64,000 bases of DNA from Pseudomonas sp. GM74. GTDB lineage: Bacteria; Pseudomonadota; Gammaproteobacteria; Pseudomonadales; Pseudomonadaceae. A program made the position numbers and the translations under genes. Below, piece after piece: positions 1 through 8,023 of the stretch (within the stretch, counting starts at the first letter, position 1; each line of letters begins with the position of its first letter). The notes below the pieces were generated by a model. That model made no database searches and was not told where the DNA came from. It worked only from the letters and a program-made list of their open reading frames with translations. The stretch covers positions 1-64,000 of the forward strand of contig NZ_AKJG01000049.1 of NCBI RefSeq assembly GCF_000282455.1, read 5' to 3'.

Positions 1-2
1 GC

Positions 3-143
3 CTGATCGAGAATCGCGTGGCCGCTGATGGTTCCGACAAACTGATGCAAAACCACATTGCTGAAGGCGGTTCGGATCGCCTGATCGAAAACCGCGTTGC
101 CGAAGGTGGCTCCGACCGTCTGATCGAAAGCCGCGCCGTCTGA
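3..143 (+). CDS. C-terminal end of a short-repeat protein (partial)
   Basis: The window opens inside a reading frame that ends at a TGA at 141-143. The visible 46 residues are built from an approximately 13-residue repeat of the form A-E-G-G-S-D-R-L-I-E-N-R-V, seen about three times with drift (ADGSDKLMQNH in the first unit). Small secreted Pseudomonas proteins made of this repeat exist, and some have been labelled 'phage infection protein'; I know of no solid function. The start and any signal peptide lie outside the window. A hairpin terminator follows at once. Confidence 0.7.
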   Translation: MIENRVAADGSDKLMQNHIAEGGSDRLIENRVAEGGSDRLIESRAV

Positions 144-171
144 ATGCAGTGCTTTACCGCAACACTCAACG

Positions 172-207
172 AAAAGCCCGGCCTCAACCAGGCCGGGGCT
201 TCTTTGC
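172..207. terminator. Bidirectional rho-independent terminator
   Basis: AAGCCCGGCCT-caacc-AGGCCGGGGCTT followed by TCTTT on the plus strand, with TTTTCG after the same hairpin on the minus strand. It lies between the repeat protein (plus) and the idh-like 3' remnant (minus), the normal place for a shared terminator of converging genes. Confidence 0.75.
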
Positions 208-219
208 ATCCTTACAACC

Positions 220-300
220 TTAAACCAGCGCAGCAACTGCCGCGTTGAAGGTTGCGCTTGGGCGCATGGCCTTGCTGATCAGCTCGGCGTCGGCATGAAA
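220..300 (-). pseudogene. 3' remnant of monomeric NADP isocitrate dehydrogenase (idh-like)
   Basis: On the minus strand, before a TAA at 220-222, the frame reads ADAELISKAMRPSATFNAAV and then AALV. This resembles the C-terminus of the large monomeric NADP-dependent isocitrate dehydrogenase (the MRPSATxNA signature). The full enzyme is about 740 residues, but upstream of about position 300 the similarity stops and an inverted-repeat element begins at 324. The shared terminator at 172-207 is intact. I infer that the 3' end stayed in place while the body was removed by rearrangement. Assignment rests on about 24 residues from memory of the family, so it is moderate. Confidence 0.5.
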
Positions 301-323
301 GGTTCCTCGATTTATAGTGGGGT

Positions 324-470
324 GTAGCAGCTGCCGAGCACCGCGAGGCTGCGTTCGGCGGCGTAGCCGTCGTAAACCCTAAGCGCACGATCTGCCTGAC
401 ACACCGCACAATCTGATTTTACGACGGCTGCGCCGCCGAACGCAGCCTCGCGGTGCTCGGCTGCTGCTAC
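324..470. repeat. 147-bp inverted-repeat element, copy 1
   Basis: Arms 324-376 and about 418-470 are near-perfect reverse complements (GTAGCAGCTGCCGAGCACCG... against ...CGGTGCTCGGCTGCTGCTAC; I count only two or three mismatches in about 53). Both arms end internally in a GTCGTAAA/TTTTACGAC motif, with a loop of about 40 nt. The same architecture recurs at 37470-37601 and 44951-45087. It has no coding capacity and resembles a non-autonomous palindromic repeat family. This copy starts about 25 nt from the idh remnant's breakpoint. Confidence 0.8.
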
Positions 471-497
471 AAAGGTTGCGCAGGCCACAAACAGAAA

Positions 498-526
498 CCA
501 CGGCCTCAACAGCCGGGCTTTTTCGT
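498..526. terminator. Hairpin terminator after the MFS gene
   Basis: CGGC-ctcaaca-GCCG flanked by CC/GG and AA/TT pairs, followed on the plus strand by GGGCTTTTT. It lies just past the stop of the minus-strand transporter gene at 532, so it probably ends the efflux operon; it could act in both directions. Confidence 0.5.
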
Positions 527-531
527 GTGGG

Positions 532-2127
532 TCATGAATGCGCCCGTTGTTCACGCACTTTGGCGGATCGCGAGAGGCCAATCTTGATGCCAACCAGGAT
601 GGGCGCGGCAAAGACGAACAGCAAGGCTACGGCGAAGAATGCCGTATCAAAAGCAATCACCGTAGCCTGACCTGACACCGCTTTGCCCAGCAGGCTGGTA
701 GCTGCCCGGCCAGCGGCCACCTGATCCATGCCCTTCCCCGCCAGCATCGTAGTTGTGGTCATCAGCCGTTCGATGAGCGCATGTCCTCCCGGGGTGACGT
801 TGGCGCCGAGGACCACGCCGTTGCTGACAACCTGATGGTCGATCAAGGTCTGTAGCCCGGCGACGCCCATCAAGCCACCCAATTGCCGCCCCGTATTGAA
901 CAGGCCGACTCCACTGGCCAGGTTGCGGCTGTTGAGGTGACTGAAGGCGATCAACGTGATCGAAAGAAACAGTAAGCCAAGGCCCAGGCCACGCAACAGA
1001 ATGGCCGCCATCATGTCGTCGCTGCCGCTTTCGCTGGTGGAGCCTGACAGCATCCACATCGCCCCCATGATCAGCAGGATGCCCAAGGGCACGGTCGCCA
1101 CCGGCGGCACGCGGCGCACCTTGAACAGATAGGCGGCGATGAGCAGCGAACCGACAAAAAAACCGCCACTGGGCAACAGAAGCAGACCGGCATCGGTCGG
1201 TGTGAAGGCGAGTACCGACAGGGCGAACGCCGGGATCAGATAGGCGCTGCCGAACAGGGCGGCACCGGCGACGAAGCTGACGCAAAAGGCAAAGGTGAAA
1301 TCGCTTGTTTTGAACAGGCTGAAATCGAGCAACCCCTGGCCGTTGGCCAAAACCTGTTGGCCGAGAAAGGCCAGCAGCGCGGCGCCGCCGATCACCGTCA
1401 TCACTAGAATGCGCGGTTCCTCGAACCAGTCCCAGCGGCTGCCCTGGCTGAGCACGTAGGTGAAACAGAACAGCGCGGCACCGATCAGTGCACAGCCGAG
1501 CCAGTCAAACGAACGTTGCCGGCCCCTGGCGAGCATGGGATGGTCAGCAATGAGCAAGAGCCCCGTCGCCGCCAGGGCCAGCGGCACCACGCTGAAGAAG
1601 ATCCAGGTCCAGGACTGGCTGTCGATCAACCACCCTTGCAGGGCCGGTGCGAGGGTGGCGGACGCGACCACGGCCGCCATGGCGAACAGGGCTTGCAGGA
1701 TCGGCTGAAGCGCGCGCGGATAACCGCGAAAAATCAGCACCTGACCCGCCACCAACAAAGTACCGCCAGCGAAGCCTTGCAGGATGCGCAGTGCGATCAG
1801 CAGCTCCAGCCAGGCGGTAATGGCAGCCACGCAGCACGCCAGGCCCATGACCAGGGTGGCGCCAATGATCACGTTGCGCGCAGAAAACCGCTGCATCAGC
1901 CAAGGGGCGAGCATGAACCCGATCAGCTTGAACGCGATGTAGCCGACATCCAGCCAGGCGAACTCGTCAGGCGTGGCATAGGTGTCGCCGATGATGTCGC
2001 TGCGGCCGAGGGCCAGCACGGTGCTGGCGATCGCTTCCGTCAACGTTGCCAGCACGATGCCCACCATGAGCAGGACGCCGTTCGTCGTCCTGGCGCCGCT
2101 CGGTGTGGCGCAGGCAACGCGGCTCAT
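532..2127 (-). CDS. MFS drug efflux transporter, DHA2 (EmrB/QacA) family
   Basis: A 531-residue polytopic inner-membrane protein with the length and hydrophobic pattern of 14-TM DHA2 proton-driven exporters. Visible features include the N-terminal LLMVGIVLATLTEAIASTV helix and the loop APWLMQRFSARNVIIG, matching the family motif between TM2 and TM3. The frame is open further upstream to 2418, but that part runs through the HlyD gene. I chose the ATG at 2127 because it overlaps the HlyD stop by four bases (ATGA) and gives the usual family N-terminus. With the adjacent HlyD-type adaptor it should form an EmrAB-like pump; the third, outer-membrane component is not encoded here. The substrate is unknown. 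Confidence 0.88.
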   Translation of the reverse strand: MSRVACATPSGARTTNGVLLMVGIVLATLTEAIASTVLALGRSDIIGDTYATPDEFAWLDVGYIAFKLIGFMLAPWLMQRFSARNVIIGATLVMGLACCVAAITAWLELLIALRILQGFAGGTLLVAGQVLIFRGYPRALQPILQALFAMAAVVASATLAPALQGWLIDSQSWTWIFFSVVPLALAATGLLLIADHPMLARGRQRSFDWLGCALIGAALFCFTYVLSQGSRWDWFEEPRILVMTVIGGAALLAFLGQQVLANGQGLLDFSLFKTSDFTFAFCVSFVAGAALFGSAYLIPAFALSVLAFTPTDAGLLLLPSGGFFVGSLLIAAYLFKVRRVPPVATVPLGILLIMGAMWMLSGSTSESGSDDMMAAILLRGLGLGLLFLSITLIAFSHLNSRNLASGVGLFNTGRQLGGLMGVAGLQTLIDHQVVSNGVVLGANVTPGGHALIERLMTTTTMLAGKGMDQVAAGRAATSLLGKAVSGQATVIAFDTAFFAVALLFVFAAPILVGIKIGLSRSAKVREQRAHS

Positions 2128-3221
2128 GAGCCGGCCCCTTGCGAAACCTCTACCCGCGCGGACAGGCCCGGCACGATGCGCCCCGGCAGCGGATTGTGGG
2201 CCAGGCGGATCTTCACCGGCACGCGCTGCACGACGCGCACAAAGTTCCCGGTGGCATTGTCGGGCGGCAGCAGGCTGAACGCCGAACCACTGCCCGGGGC
2301 AAAGCTGTCGACCACGCCATCGAGTGCCGCATTGGGGTAGCCGTCGACCGTGACGCGCACGGGCTGACCGGGGCGAATATGTTCGAGCTGGGTTTCCTTG
2401 AAATTCGCCACGACCCACACATCGTTGACCGGCACGATATCGAGCAGGGAAACGCCCGGCGTTACGAAACGGCCGAGGCGAACCTGACGGTTACCGACCA
2501 CGCCATCCACCGGCGCATGCACCACGGTATGGTCGAGATCGATCCGGGCGAGATCGCGCGCGGCCTGTGCTTGCGTCACGGCGGCCACGGCAGCCTCGCG
2601 CTCGGCCACAAACACCGCGATGCGTTGCTGTTGTGCCTCGACCGTTGCCGAAGCGGCCGAAACCGAGGCCACGGCTCTGGATTGCGCCGTACCGGTTTCA
2701 TCGACCAGGGCCTGGCTCACCGCATTGCTGACGATCAGCTTGCGGCTGCGGTCGTGGGTCTTGGCCGCCAGGCTCATGTCGGCGGTGGCCGAGCGCCTTT
2801 GCGCTTCGGCCTGCCTGATCAGCGCATGCTGAAGCTGGATCTGCGCATCGACATGGGTCAGGCGCGCCTGGGCGGCGCTGACATTGGCCTCGGCTTGCGC
2901 AAGTTTGGCGCGATAGTCGCGGTCATCGATACGAAACAGCACATCACCGGCACGCACGGTCTGGTTGTCTTCGACCTCTACCGTCGTGACATAGCCGGCG
3001 ACCTTGGCGGCCAACGAGGTGACATCCCCGCGGACATAGGCGTTGTCGGTCGAGGTCACGCCACTTGAAAACGCCATGGCGCCCCAAACCGCCACGACCA
3101 TCAAGGCCGCGACGCACAGCAACAGGCCGATGGTCTTGCGCTTGCTGCGCCGCGCCACGACCACAGGTGCTGCGCTACTTGCACTGGCGGCAATGGCAGC
3201 CTTGTCCAGGAGCGAGTTCAT
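2124..3221 (-). CDS. HlyD/EmrA-type membrane fusion protein
   Basis: 365 residues. A short basic N-terminus (RRSKRK, about 24-29) precedes one TM segment (LLLCVAALMVVAVWGAMAF), then the periplasmic adaptor: an N-terminal lipoyl half (VAGYVTTVEVEDNQTVRAGD), a long coiled-coil hairpin of A/Q/R-rich helices (about 100-210), the second lipoyl half (VVHAPVDGVVGNRQVRLG) and a beta-barrel region (ANFKETQLEHIRPGQPVRV). This order is typical of EmrA. It is translationally coupled to the DHA2 transporter downstream and should link it to an outer-membrane channel such as an OprM/TolC homologue encoded elsewhere. Confidence 0.9.
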   Translation of the reverse strand: MNSLLDKAAIAASASSAAPVVVARRSKRKTIGLLLCVAALMVVAVWGAMAFSSGVTSTDNAYVRGDVTSLAAKVAGYVTTVEVEDNQTVRAGDVLFRIDDRDYRAKLAQAEANVSAAQARLTHVDAQIQLQHALIRQAEAQRRSATADMSLAAKTHDRSRKLIVSNAVSQALVDETGTAQSRAVASVSAASATVEAQQQRIAVFVAEREAAVAAVTQAQAARDLARIDLDHTVVHAPVDGVVGNRQVRLGRFVTPGVSLLDIVPVNDVWVVANFKETQLEHIRPGQPVRVTVDGYPNAALDGVVDSFAPGSGSAFSLLPPDNATGNFVRVVQRVPVKIRLAHNPLPGRIVPGLSARVEVSQGAGS

Positions 3222-3317
3222 TTTTCCATTTCCTGTTCAGTGCCGAAAACTGACGCAGCCACTGGGCGGCAGGGTCTGCCGCCCGGCTGTCGAGCTTTCA
3301 TGAGCGGGTTGATCGGC

Positions 3318-3731
3318 TCACTGCTTGATGGGCGTTACGAGTACTTTTTCGTCGGTGTCGAGGACGAACACCGCCAACAGGCGTGCAGGTTGGGTGTCGC
3401 TGGCGTTGGCGCTGACCAGGTGCACGGAACCCGGCTCCTCTACGAAGTTCTCGCCGACGTTGTAGACCTTTTCCGGTTCGCCTTTGACCTTGATGCGAAA
3501 CGAGCCCTCCAGCACCGTTGCATAGATGAAGGCCGTTTTCGGATGGGTGTGGGCCGGCGACGCGGCACCCGGCCCATACTCGACGACCACGCCCCTCATG
3601 CTCTTGCCGGGGATGTTGGGAATCGGACGGTCGAACACCACCGTCACCTTGCCGGGGGGCGGCTCGGCGGCCGATGCGGCGCTGATCGAGAGCACGGCGA
3701 AGACAGCGGCCATCAGCAATCGGGTAACCAT
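3318..3731 (-). CDS. Exported cupin-domain protein
   Basis: 137 residues with a cleavable signal peptide (MVTRLLMAAVFAVLSISAASA, then AEPPPG). The rest is one small cupin barrel: PGAASPAHTHPKTAFIY carries the first metal motif (HTH...) and GENFVEEPGSVHLV the second. The frame opens earlier, at 3803, but the ATG at 3731 has a good GGAG ribosome-binding site and starts the signal peptide. The gene sits between the NAD(P)-binding protein and the efflux pair, all on one strand, so it is probably co-transcribed. Its ligand or reaction cannot be read from the sequence. Confidence 0.8.
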   Translation of the reverse strand: MVTRLLMAAVFAVLSISAASAAEPPPGKVTVVFDRPIPNIPGKSMRGVVVEYGPGAASPAHTHPKTAFIYATVLEGSFRIKVKGEPEKVYNVGENFVEEPGSVHLVSANASDTQPARLLAVFVLDTDEKVLVTPIKQ

Positions 3732-3775
3732 GGGATTTCTCCTGGATTGGTAGGGAAATATGAGGGTGCGATCCG

Positions 3776-4528
3776 TTACTGCGCCGTCGACCGGGCCAGC
3801 CATTCGTCGAAGCGGATCGCCCCCAGGCGTGCGTTCTTGCCGGTGACCAGCGATTGATCGTCGAGCACGGCGCCGAAGTAACGGGCATGTACATCCGGCA
3901 CAACCTTGCGGTTGTCCTGGGTCGCCCGTAGATAGCGCCTGGCCAGTTCGTCGATCGGCATGGTTTCCGGGCCGCCGACTTCAACGGTGCCATTGAGCGG
4001 TGCAGCCAGTACGACATCAGCCAACGCCGCCACCACGTCATCGGACGCTATCGGCTGGATCAGCGCCGGCGAAGCATGAATTTCCTCGCCAACGGCGAAC
4101 GACTGAACAATGCCGCCGGCAAACTCGGAGAACTGCGTGGCACGCACAATGGTGTAGGGAACACTGGATGCCTTGATAAGGGCCTCCTGCGCGACCTTGG
4201 CCCGGAAATAACCGGTATCGGGAAGCCGTTCACTCCCGACAATCGACAGGGCAACGTGATGACGAACCCCGGCAGCGGCTTCGGCGGCCAGCAGGTTACG
4301 GCTCGACGTTTCAAAGAAATCGAGAACGGCCTGGTCTTCCCACGACGGCGCGTTCGCCACGTCGACCACCACATCGGCACCATCCATCGCTTCGGCCAGG
4401 CCTTCGCGGGTGATGCTGTTCACGCCCGTGCTGGGGCTGGCGGCAAGCGCGTCATGGCCGCGTTCGCACAGGGTGTTCACAAGCTTCGATCCGATGAGGC
4501 CGGAGCCTCCGATGACGACGATCTTCAT
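3776..4528 (-). CDS. NmrA/SDR-type NAD(P)-binding protein
   Basis: 250 residues opening with the Rossmann nucleotide-binding motif MKIVVIGGSGLIGSKLV (GxxGxxG), followed by acidic-strand and ADVVVDVANAP segments typical of atypical short-chain dehydrogenases of the NmrA/YbjT kind. No classical YxxxK catalytic pair is obvious, as is usual in this group, so it may be a redox sensor or an oxidoreductase. The ATG at 4528 has GGAG eight bases upstream; the frame extends 23 codons further without domain support. First gene of the minus-strand efflux operon and divergent from the regulator at 4779. Confidence 0.82.
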   Translation of the reverse strand: MKIVVIGGSGLIGSKLVNTLCERGHDALAASPSTGVNSITREGLAEAMDGADVVVDVANAPSWEDQAVLDFFETSSRNLLAAEAAAGVRHHVALSIVGSERLPDTGYFRAKVAQEALIKASSVPYTIVRATQFSEFAGGIVQSFAVGEEIHASPALIQPIASDDVVAALADVVLAAPLNGTVEVGGPETMPIDELARRYLRATQDNRKVVPDVHARYFGAVLDDQSLVTGKNARLGAIRFDEWLARSTAQ

Positions 4529-4633
4529 GACTTTTCTCCACTTGTCGACTGCAACCATTGCGTCGGTGTAGAGAGATTGCCTGCGCGCACCAGGCAAGTC
4601 CTTGCGCCGGGCTTGGGTTTACCTTGGCGAGCG

Positions 4634-4651
4634 CTTGGATTTATGTCCAAG
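4634..4651. promoter_or_regulatory. Candidate operator: CTTGGA-N6-TCCAAG inverted repeat
   Basis: A perfect 6-bp inverted repeat with a TTTATG spacer lies in the 250-bp divergent region between the NAD(P)-binding protein (minus) and the winged-helix regulator (plus). The position suits a binding site for that regulator, but this is inference from symmetry alone. Apart from this element I see no clear -35/-10 pair in 4529-4778. Confidence 0.35.
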
Positions 4652-4778
4652 GCTACTGAGGCTCCTCCAGCCTCCCTCGCCGCGGACGGTGCAGTGGGTG
4701 TCGAGCTGCCGTATCATCTGCCTCAGTTACCAACCGCCAGCCGCCTGGGACACGGAGTTGAGGGCGCTTCGCCAGGGG

Positions 4779-6377
4779 ATGCTCAACTTGCCATTTACGT
4801 TTGAAGATTACGTACTCGATCAGGAACGCCGGGAGCTGACCCTGCGCGGGCAGGTCGTGGCCGTCGGACCGCAGGTCTTCGACCTGTTGCTGCTGTTCGT
4901 CAACAATCCTGATCGCGTCGTCAGCAAGGACGAATTGCTCAAGGCGGTGTGGAGCGGCCGGATCGTTTCGGAATCGACGATTACCAGCCACATCAATGCC
5001 GTGCGCAAGGCCATCGGCGATACCGGTGAGGAGCAGCGCCTGGTACGCACCGTCGCCCGCAAAGGCTACCGCTTCGTTGGCCGGATCAACGGCGACTTGA
5101 CCGGGGAAGCACGACAGCCTGATATCGATGAACGCTCGACCGTTGCCGCGCAACACCCCCCCTCCCCCATGCTCGTCCTCCCGGACAAACCCTCGATCAC
5201 CGTCCTGCCGTTCCAGAACCTGAGCGGCGATCCGGAGCAGGAATACTTCGCCGACGGCGTCGTGGAGGACATCATCGCCGCCCTCTCGCGTATTCGCTGG
5301 CTGTTCGTGATCGCGCGCAATTCGAGCTTCACCTACAAGGGCCAGACGGTGGACGCCATGGGCGTTGGCCAGGAGTTGGGCGTTCGCTACGTGCTCGAAG
5401 GCAGCGTGCGCAAGAGCGGGAACAAGCTGCGCATTACCGGGCAACTGATCGACGCGACGAGCGGGACGCACATCTGGGCGGAGCGCTTCGAAGGCCTGCT
5501 CGACGACATCTTCGAGCTGCAAGACCAAGTCACCGAAAGCGTCGTCGGCGCGATCGCGCCGCAACTGGAACGGGCGGAAATCGAACGCGCCAAGCGCAAG
5601 CCGACGGAAAGCCTGGATGCCTACGACTACTACCTGCGGGCCATGGCAAAACTGCACAGCGGCAGTCGGGAAGCCATCGAGCAAGCGCTGCCGATGTTCT
5701 ACCAGGCCATCGAACTCGATGGGGAATTTGCTTCGGCCTATGGCATGGCCGCCTGGTGCCACTTCTGGCGCAAGCTCAATGGCTGGATGACCGATCGGCC
5801 TGCAGAAATCGCCGAGGGCATACGGCTGGCGCGTCTGGCAGTGACACTCGGTCGCGATGATGCCGTCGCGTTGACCCGGGGCGGACATGCGCTGGCTCAT
5901 CTCGCCGGCGAAGTCGACGCCGGCATTGCACTGCTCGACCGGGCGCGCCTGCTCAATCCCAACCTCGCCCCCGCCTGGTTCCTGGGCGGTATCCTGCGGG
6001 CGCTGCACGGTGAATCAGACGCCGCCATCGAGCATTTGAACCATGCCGTTCGCTTGAGTCCGCTGGATCCGGAAATGTTCAGGATGCAGGTCGGAATGGC
6101 GCTCTCACATTTCTTCGCCGGGCACTTCGATACCGCTGCGGACTGGGCGGAAAAGGCCCTGGGCAACCTGCCCAGTCTGCTGGTTGCGGCGGCATTGGTG
6201 GCGGCCAGTCATGCACTCGGCGGTCGAATGGATAAAGCGAATCTGGCGATGCAGCGTCTGCAAAAGCTGGATCCCTCTTTGCGCCTGCGCACCCTCAAGG
6301 ACTGGCTGCCCATTCAACGGCCTGAGGATCTCACCCGCTTCGTCGATGGATTGCGCCTGGCGGGATTGCCGGAGTAA
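4779..6377 (+). CDS. Winged-helix/TolB-like/TPR regulator (CadC-like DNA-binding domain)
   Basis: 532 residues from the ATG at 4779. Residues about 5-100 form an OmpR/CadC-type winged helix (FEDYVLDQERRELTL at the start, then SESTITSHINAVRKAIGD and RTVARKGYRFVG). Residues about 135-255 are the domain often found next to it in adenylate-cyclase-like regulators (VLPFQNLSGDPEQEYFADG ... YVLEGSVRKSGNKLRITGQL). The remainder is helical TPR-like repeats. No TM segment is evident, unlike CadC itself. The start is uncertain: an AGGGG stretch abuts the ATG, and the frame is open back to 4602. It is divergent from the efflux operon, which it plausibly controls in response to an unknown signal. Confidence 0.82.
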   Translation: MLNLPFTFEDYVLDQERRELTLRGQVVAVGPQVFDLLLLFVNNPDRVVSKDELLKAVWSGRIVSESTITSHINAVRKAIGDTGEEQRLVRTVARKGYRFVGRINGDLTGEARQPDIDERSTVAAQHPPSPMLVLPDKPSITVLPFQNLSGDPEQEYFADGVVEDIIAALSRIRWLFVIARNSSFTYKGQTVDAMGVGQELGVRYVLEGSVRKSGNKLRITGQLIDATSGTHIWAERFEGLLDDIFELQDQVTESVVGAIAPQLERAEIERAKRKPTESLDAYDYYLRAMAKLHSGSREAIEQALPMFYQAIELDGEFASAYGMAAWCHFWRKLNGWMTDRPAEIAEGIRLARLAVTLGRDDAVALTRGGHALAHLAGEVDAGIALLDRARLLNPNLAPAWFLGGILRALHGESDAAIEHLNHAVRLSPLDPEMFRMQVGMALSHFFAGHFDTAADWAEKALGNLPSLLVAAALVAASHALGGRMDKANLAMQRLQKLDPSLRLRTLKDWLPIQRPEDLTRFVDGLRLAGLPE

Positions 6378-6393
6378 AGGCAACCACCCTTGA

Positions 6394-6510
6394 CCTGTAG
6401 GAGCGAGCTTGCTCGCGATGGACTCAAGAGCACCGCGAACAACCTGCAAACATGCGTAATCGTTAACGACCATCGTCGGATCGCCGCCCGGAGCAAGCTC
6501 GCTCCTACAA
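6394..6510. repeat. REP pair (BIME-like), with altered right arm
   Basis: CTGTAGGAGCGAGCTTGCTCGCGATGG on the left and an inverted GAGCAAGCTCGCTCCTAC on the right, flanking about 60 nt. The right arm carries GTCGGATCGCCGCCCG where CATCGCGAGC would be expected, the same short insertion seen in several other REPs in this window. The rest of 6378-6642 holds no other clear feature; the promoter of the following operon must lie in 6511-6630. Confidence 0.85.
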
Positions 6511-6642
6511 TTGCAACGGTAGGCTAAGCTTTGATCAACTCGTTGCTCATGATGCTCGGTTCTGCAGGTTTTTGGTTTTTCTGGAGAGCGTCTGCAACAG
6601 CTATCCCAGACTGGTCCAAACCTTTCACGCAGGATTGCCGTG

Positions 6643-8016
6643 ATGACAGAGCCCCTCCTCAGCTTTGATGAACTCAAGCGCGCCGCGGCTGCCGGCGAAA
6701 TCGATACCGTGCTGGTCTGCATGGTCGACATGCAGGGACGCCTGGTCGGCAAGCGATTCCAGGTCGAGTTTTTCATCGACAGCGGCCACGAAGAAACCCA
6801 CTGCTGCAACTACCTGCTGGCCGACGACATCGACATGGAACCGGTGCCGGGTTACGCCGCGGCCAGTTGGAGCAAGGGCTACGGCGACTTCGTGCTCAAG
6901 CCCGACATGTCCACCCTGCGGCGCGTGCCCTGGCTTGAATGCACGGCGCTGGTGCTGTGCGACGTGCTCGATCATCACCATCGCCAGGACCTGCCCCACA
7001 GCCCGCGGGCGATTCTGAAAAAACAGGTCGAGCGTCTGCGCGAGCGCGGCTATACCGGCATGTTTGCCTCGGAACTCGAGTTCTATCTGTTCGATGAGAG
7101 CTACGAGGCGATCCACCAGCGCAACTATCACAAACCGAAAACCGCCGGCCATTACATCGAGGACTACAACATCCTGCAGACCACCCGCGAAGAGCCGGTG
7201 CTGCGGGCGATCCGCAAGCACTTGCAGGCCTCGGGCATTCCCGTGGAAAACTCCAAGGGCGAATGGGGCCCGGGCCAGGAAGAGATCAACATCCGCTACG
7301 CCGATGCCATGACCATGGCTGACCACCACGTCATCATCAAGCACGCCTGCAAGGAGATCGCGCAGTTGCAGGGCAAGGCGATCACCTTCATGGCCAAGTG
7401 GCGCTACGACGCCGCCGGCTCCAGCAGTCACATCCATAATTCGTTGTGGGACAAGAACGCGAAGAAGCCGCTGTTCTTCGACGCGAAAGCCGAATTCGGC
7501 ATGTCGAAACTGATGCGGGCCTGGGTCGCCGGGCAGCTCAAGTACGCCAACGACATCACCTGTTTTCTCGCGCCCTACATCAACTCCTACAAGCGCTTCC
7601 AGGCCGGCACGTTTGCGCCGACGCGGGCGGTCTGGAGCCGCGACAATCGCACCGCCGGCTTTCGCCTGTGTGCTGAAGGCAGCAAGGCCATCCGCATCGA
7701 ATGCCGCATCGGCGGTGCCGACCTCAACCCCTATCTGGCCTTCGCCGCGCTGATCGCGGCAGGTTTGGCGGGTATCGACGAGAAGCTCGATCTGGCACCG
7801 CCGTTCGAAGGCGACGCCTACCTCGACGAGCATTTGCCGGAAGTGTCCAAGACCCTGCGCGAAGCGAGCGCCGCCCTCAAGGCCTCCGCCATGTTGCGCG
7901 AGGCGTTCGGCGATGAGGTGGTCGACCATTACGTGCACACCGCCGAGTGGGAACAGAAAGAGTACGACCGGCGAATCACCGACTGGGAACTGCAGCGCGG
8001 CTTCGAGCGCTATTGA
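6643..8016 (+). CDS. Glutamine synthetase-like gamma-glutamyl-amine ligase
   Basis: 457 residues with the full type-I-like glutamine synthetase fold. ELEFYLF and GPGQEEIN supply metal-binding glutamates, SSSHIHNSLWD the conserved His-Asn loop, DNRTAGFRLC the substrate arginines, and IECRIGGADLNPYLAFAA the C-terminal signature. The length and the non-biosynthetic sequence fit the PuuA/IpuC/GlnA3 group, which ligate glutamate to amines such as putrescine or isopropylamine. AGGA at 6631-6634 can serve the ATG at 6643 or a GTG at 6640. It heads a tight four-gene set (gaps of 7, 3 and 163 nt) with two dehydrogenases and a permease, so the substrate is likely an imported amine or amino alcohol. Confidence 0.87.
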   Translation: MTEPLLSFDELKRAAAAGEIDTVLVCMVDMQGRLVGKRFQVEFFIDSGHEETHCCNYLLADDIDMEPVPGYAAASWSKGYGDFVLKPDMSTLRRVPWLECTALVLCDVLDHHHRQDLPHSPRAILKKQVERLRERGYTGMFASELEFYLFDESYEAIHQRNYHKPKTAGHYIEDYNILQTTREEPVLRAIRKHLQASGIPVENSKGEWGPGQEEINIRYADAMTMADHHVIIKHACKEIAQLQGKAITFMAKWRYDAAGSSSHIHNSLWDKNAKKPLFFDAKAEFGMSKLMRAWVAGQLKYANDITCFLAPYINSYKRFQAGTFAPTRAVWSRDNRTAGFRLCAEGSKAIRIECRIGGADLNPYLAFAALIAAGLAGIDEKLDLAPPFEGDAYLDEHLPEVSKTLREASAALKASAMLREAFGDEVVDHYVHTAEWEQKEYDRRITDWELQRGFERY

Positions 8017-8023
8017 GAACATC

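Noticed and set aside
3..143. CRISPR-like repeats
   Set aside because: The repeats are in one coding frame and encode a repeated peptide, with no spacers of constant length.
324..470. Insertion sequence
   Set aside because: The element is palindromic, about 147 bp, without any transposase frame; it is listed as an inverted repeat.
2128..2418. Extended N-terminus of the MFS transporter
   Set aside because: The frame is open upstream but overlaps the HlyD gene out of frame; the ATG at 2127 overlaps the HlyD stop in the usual coupling pattern.
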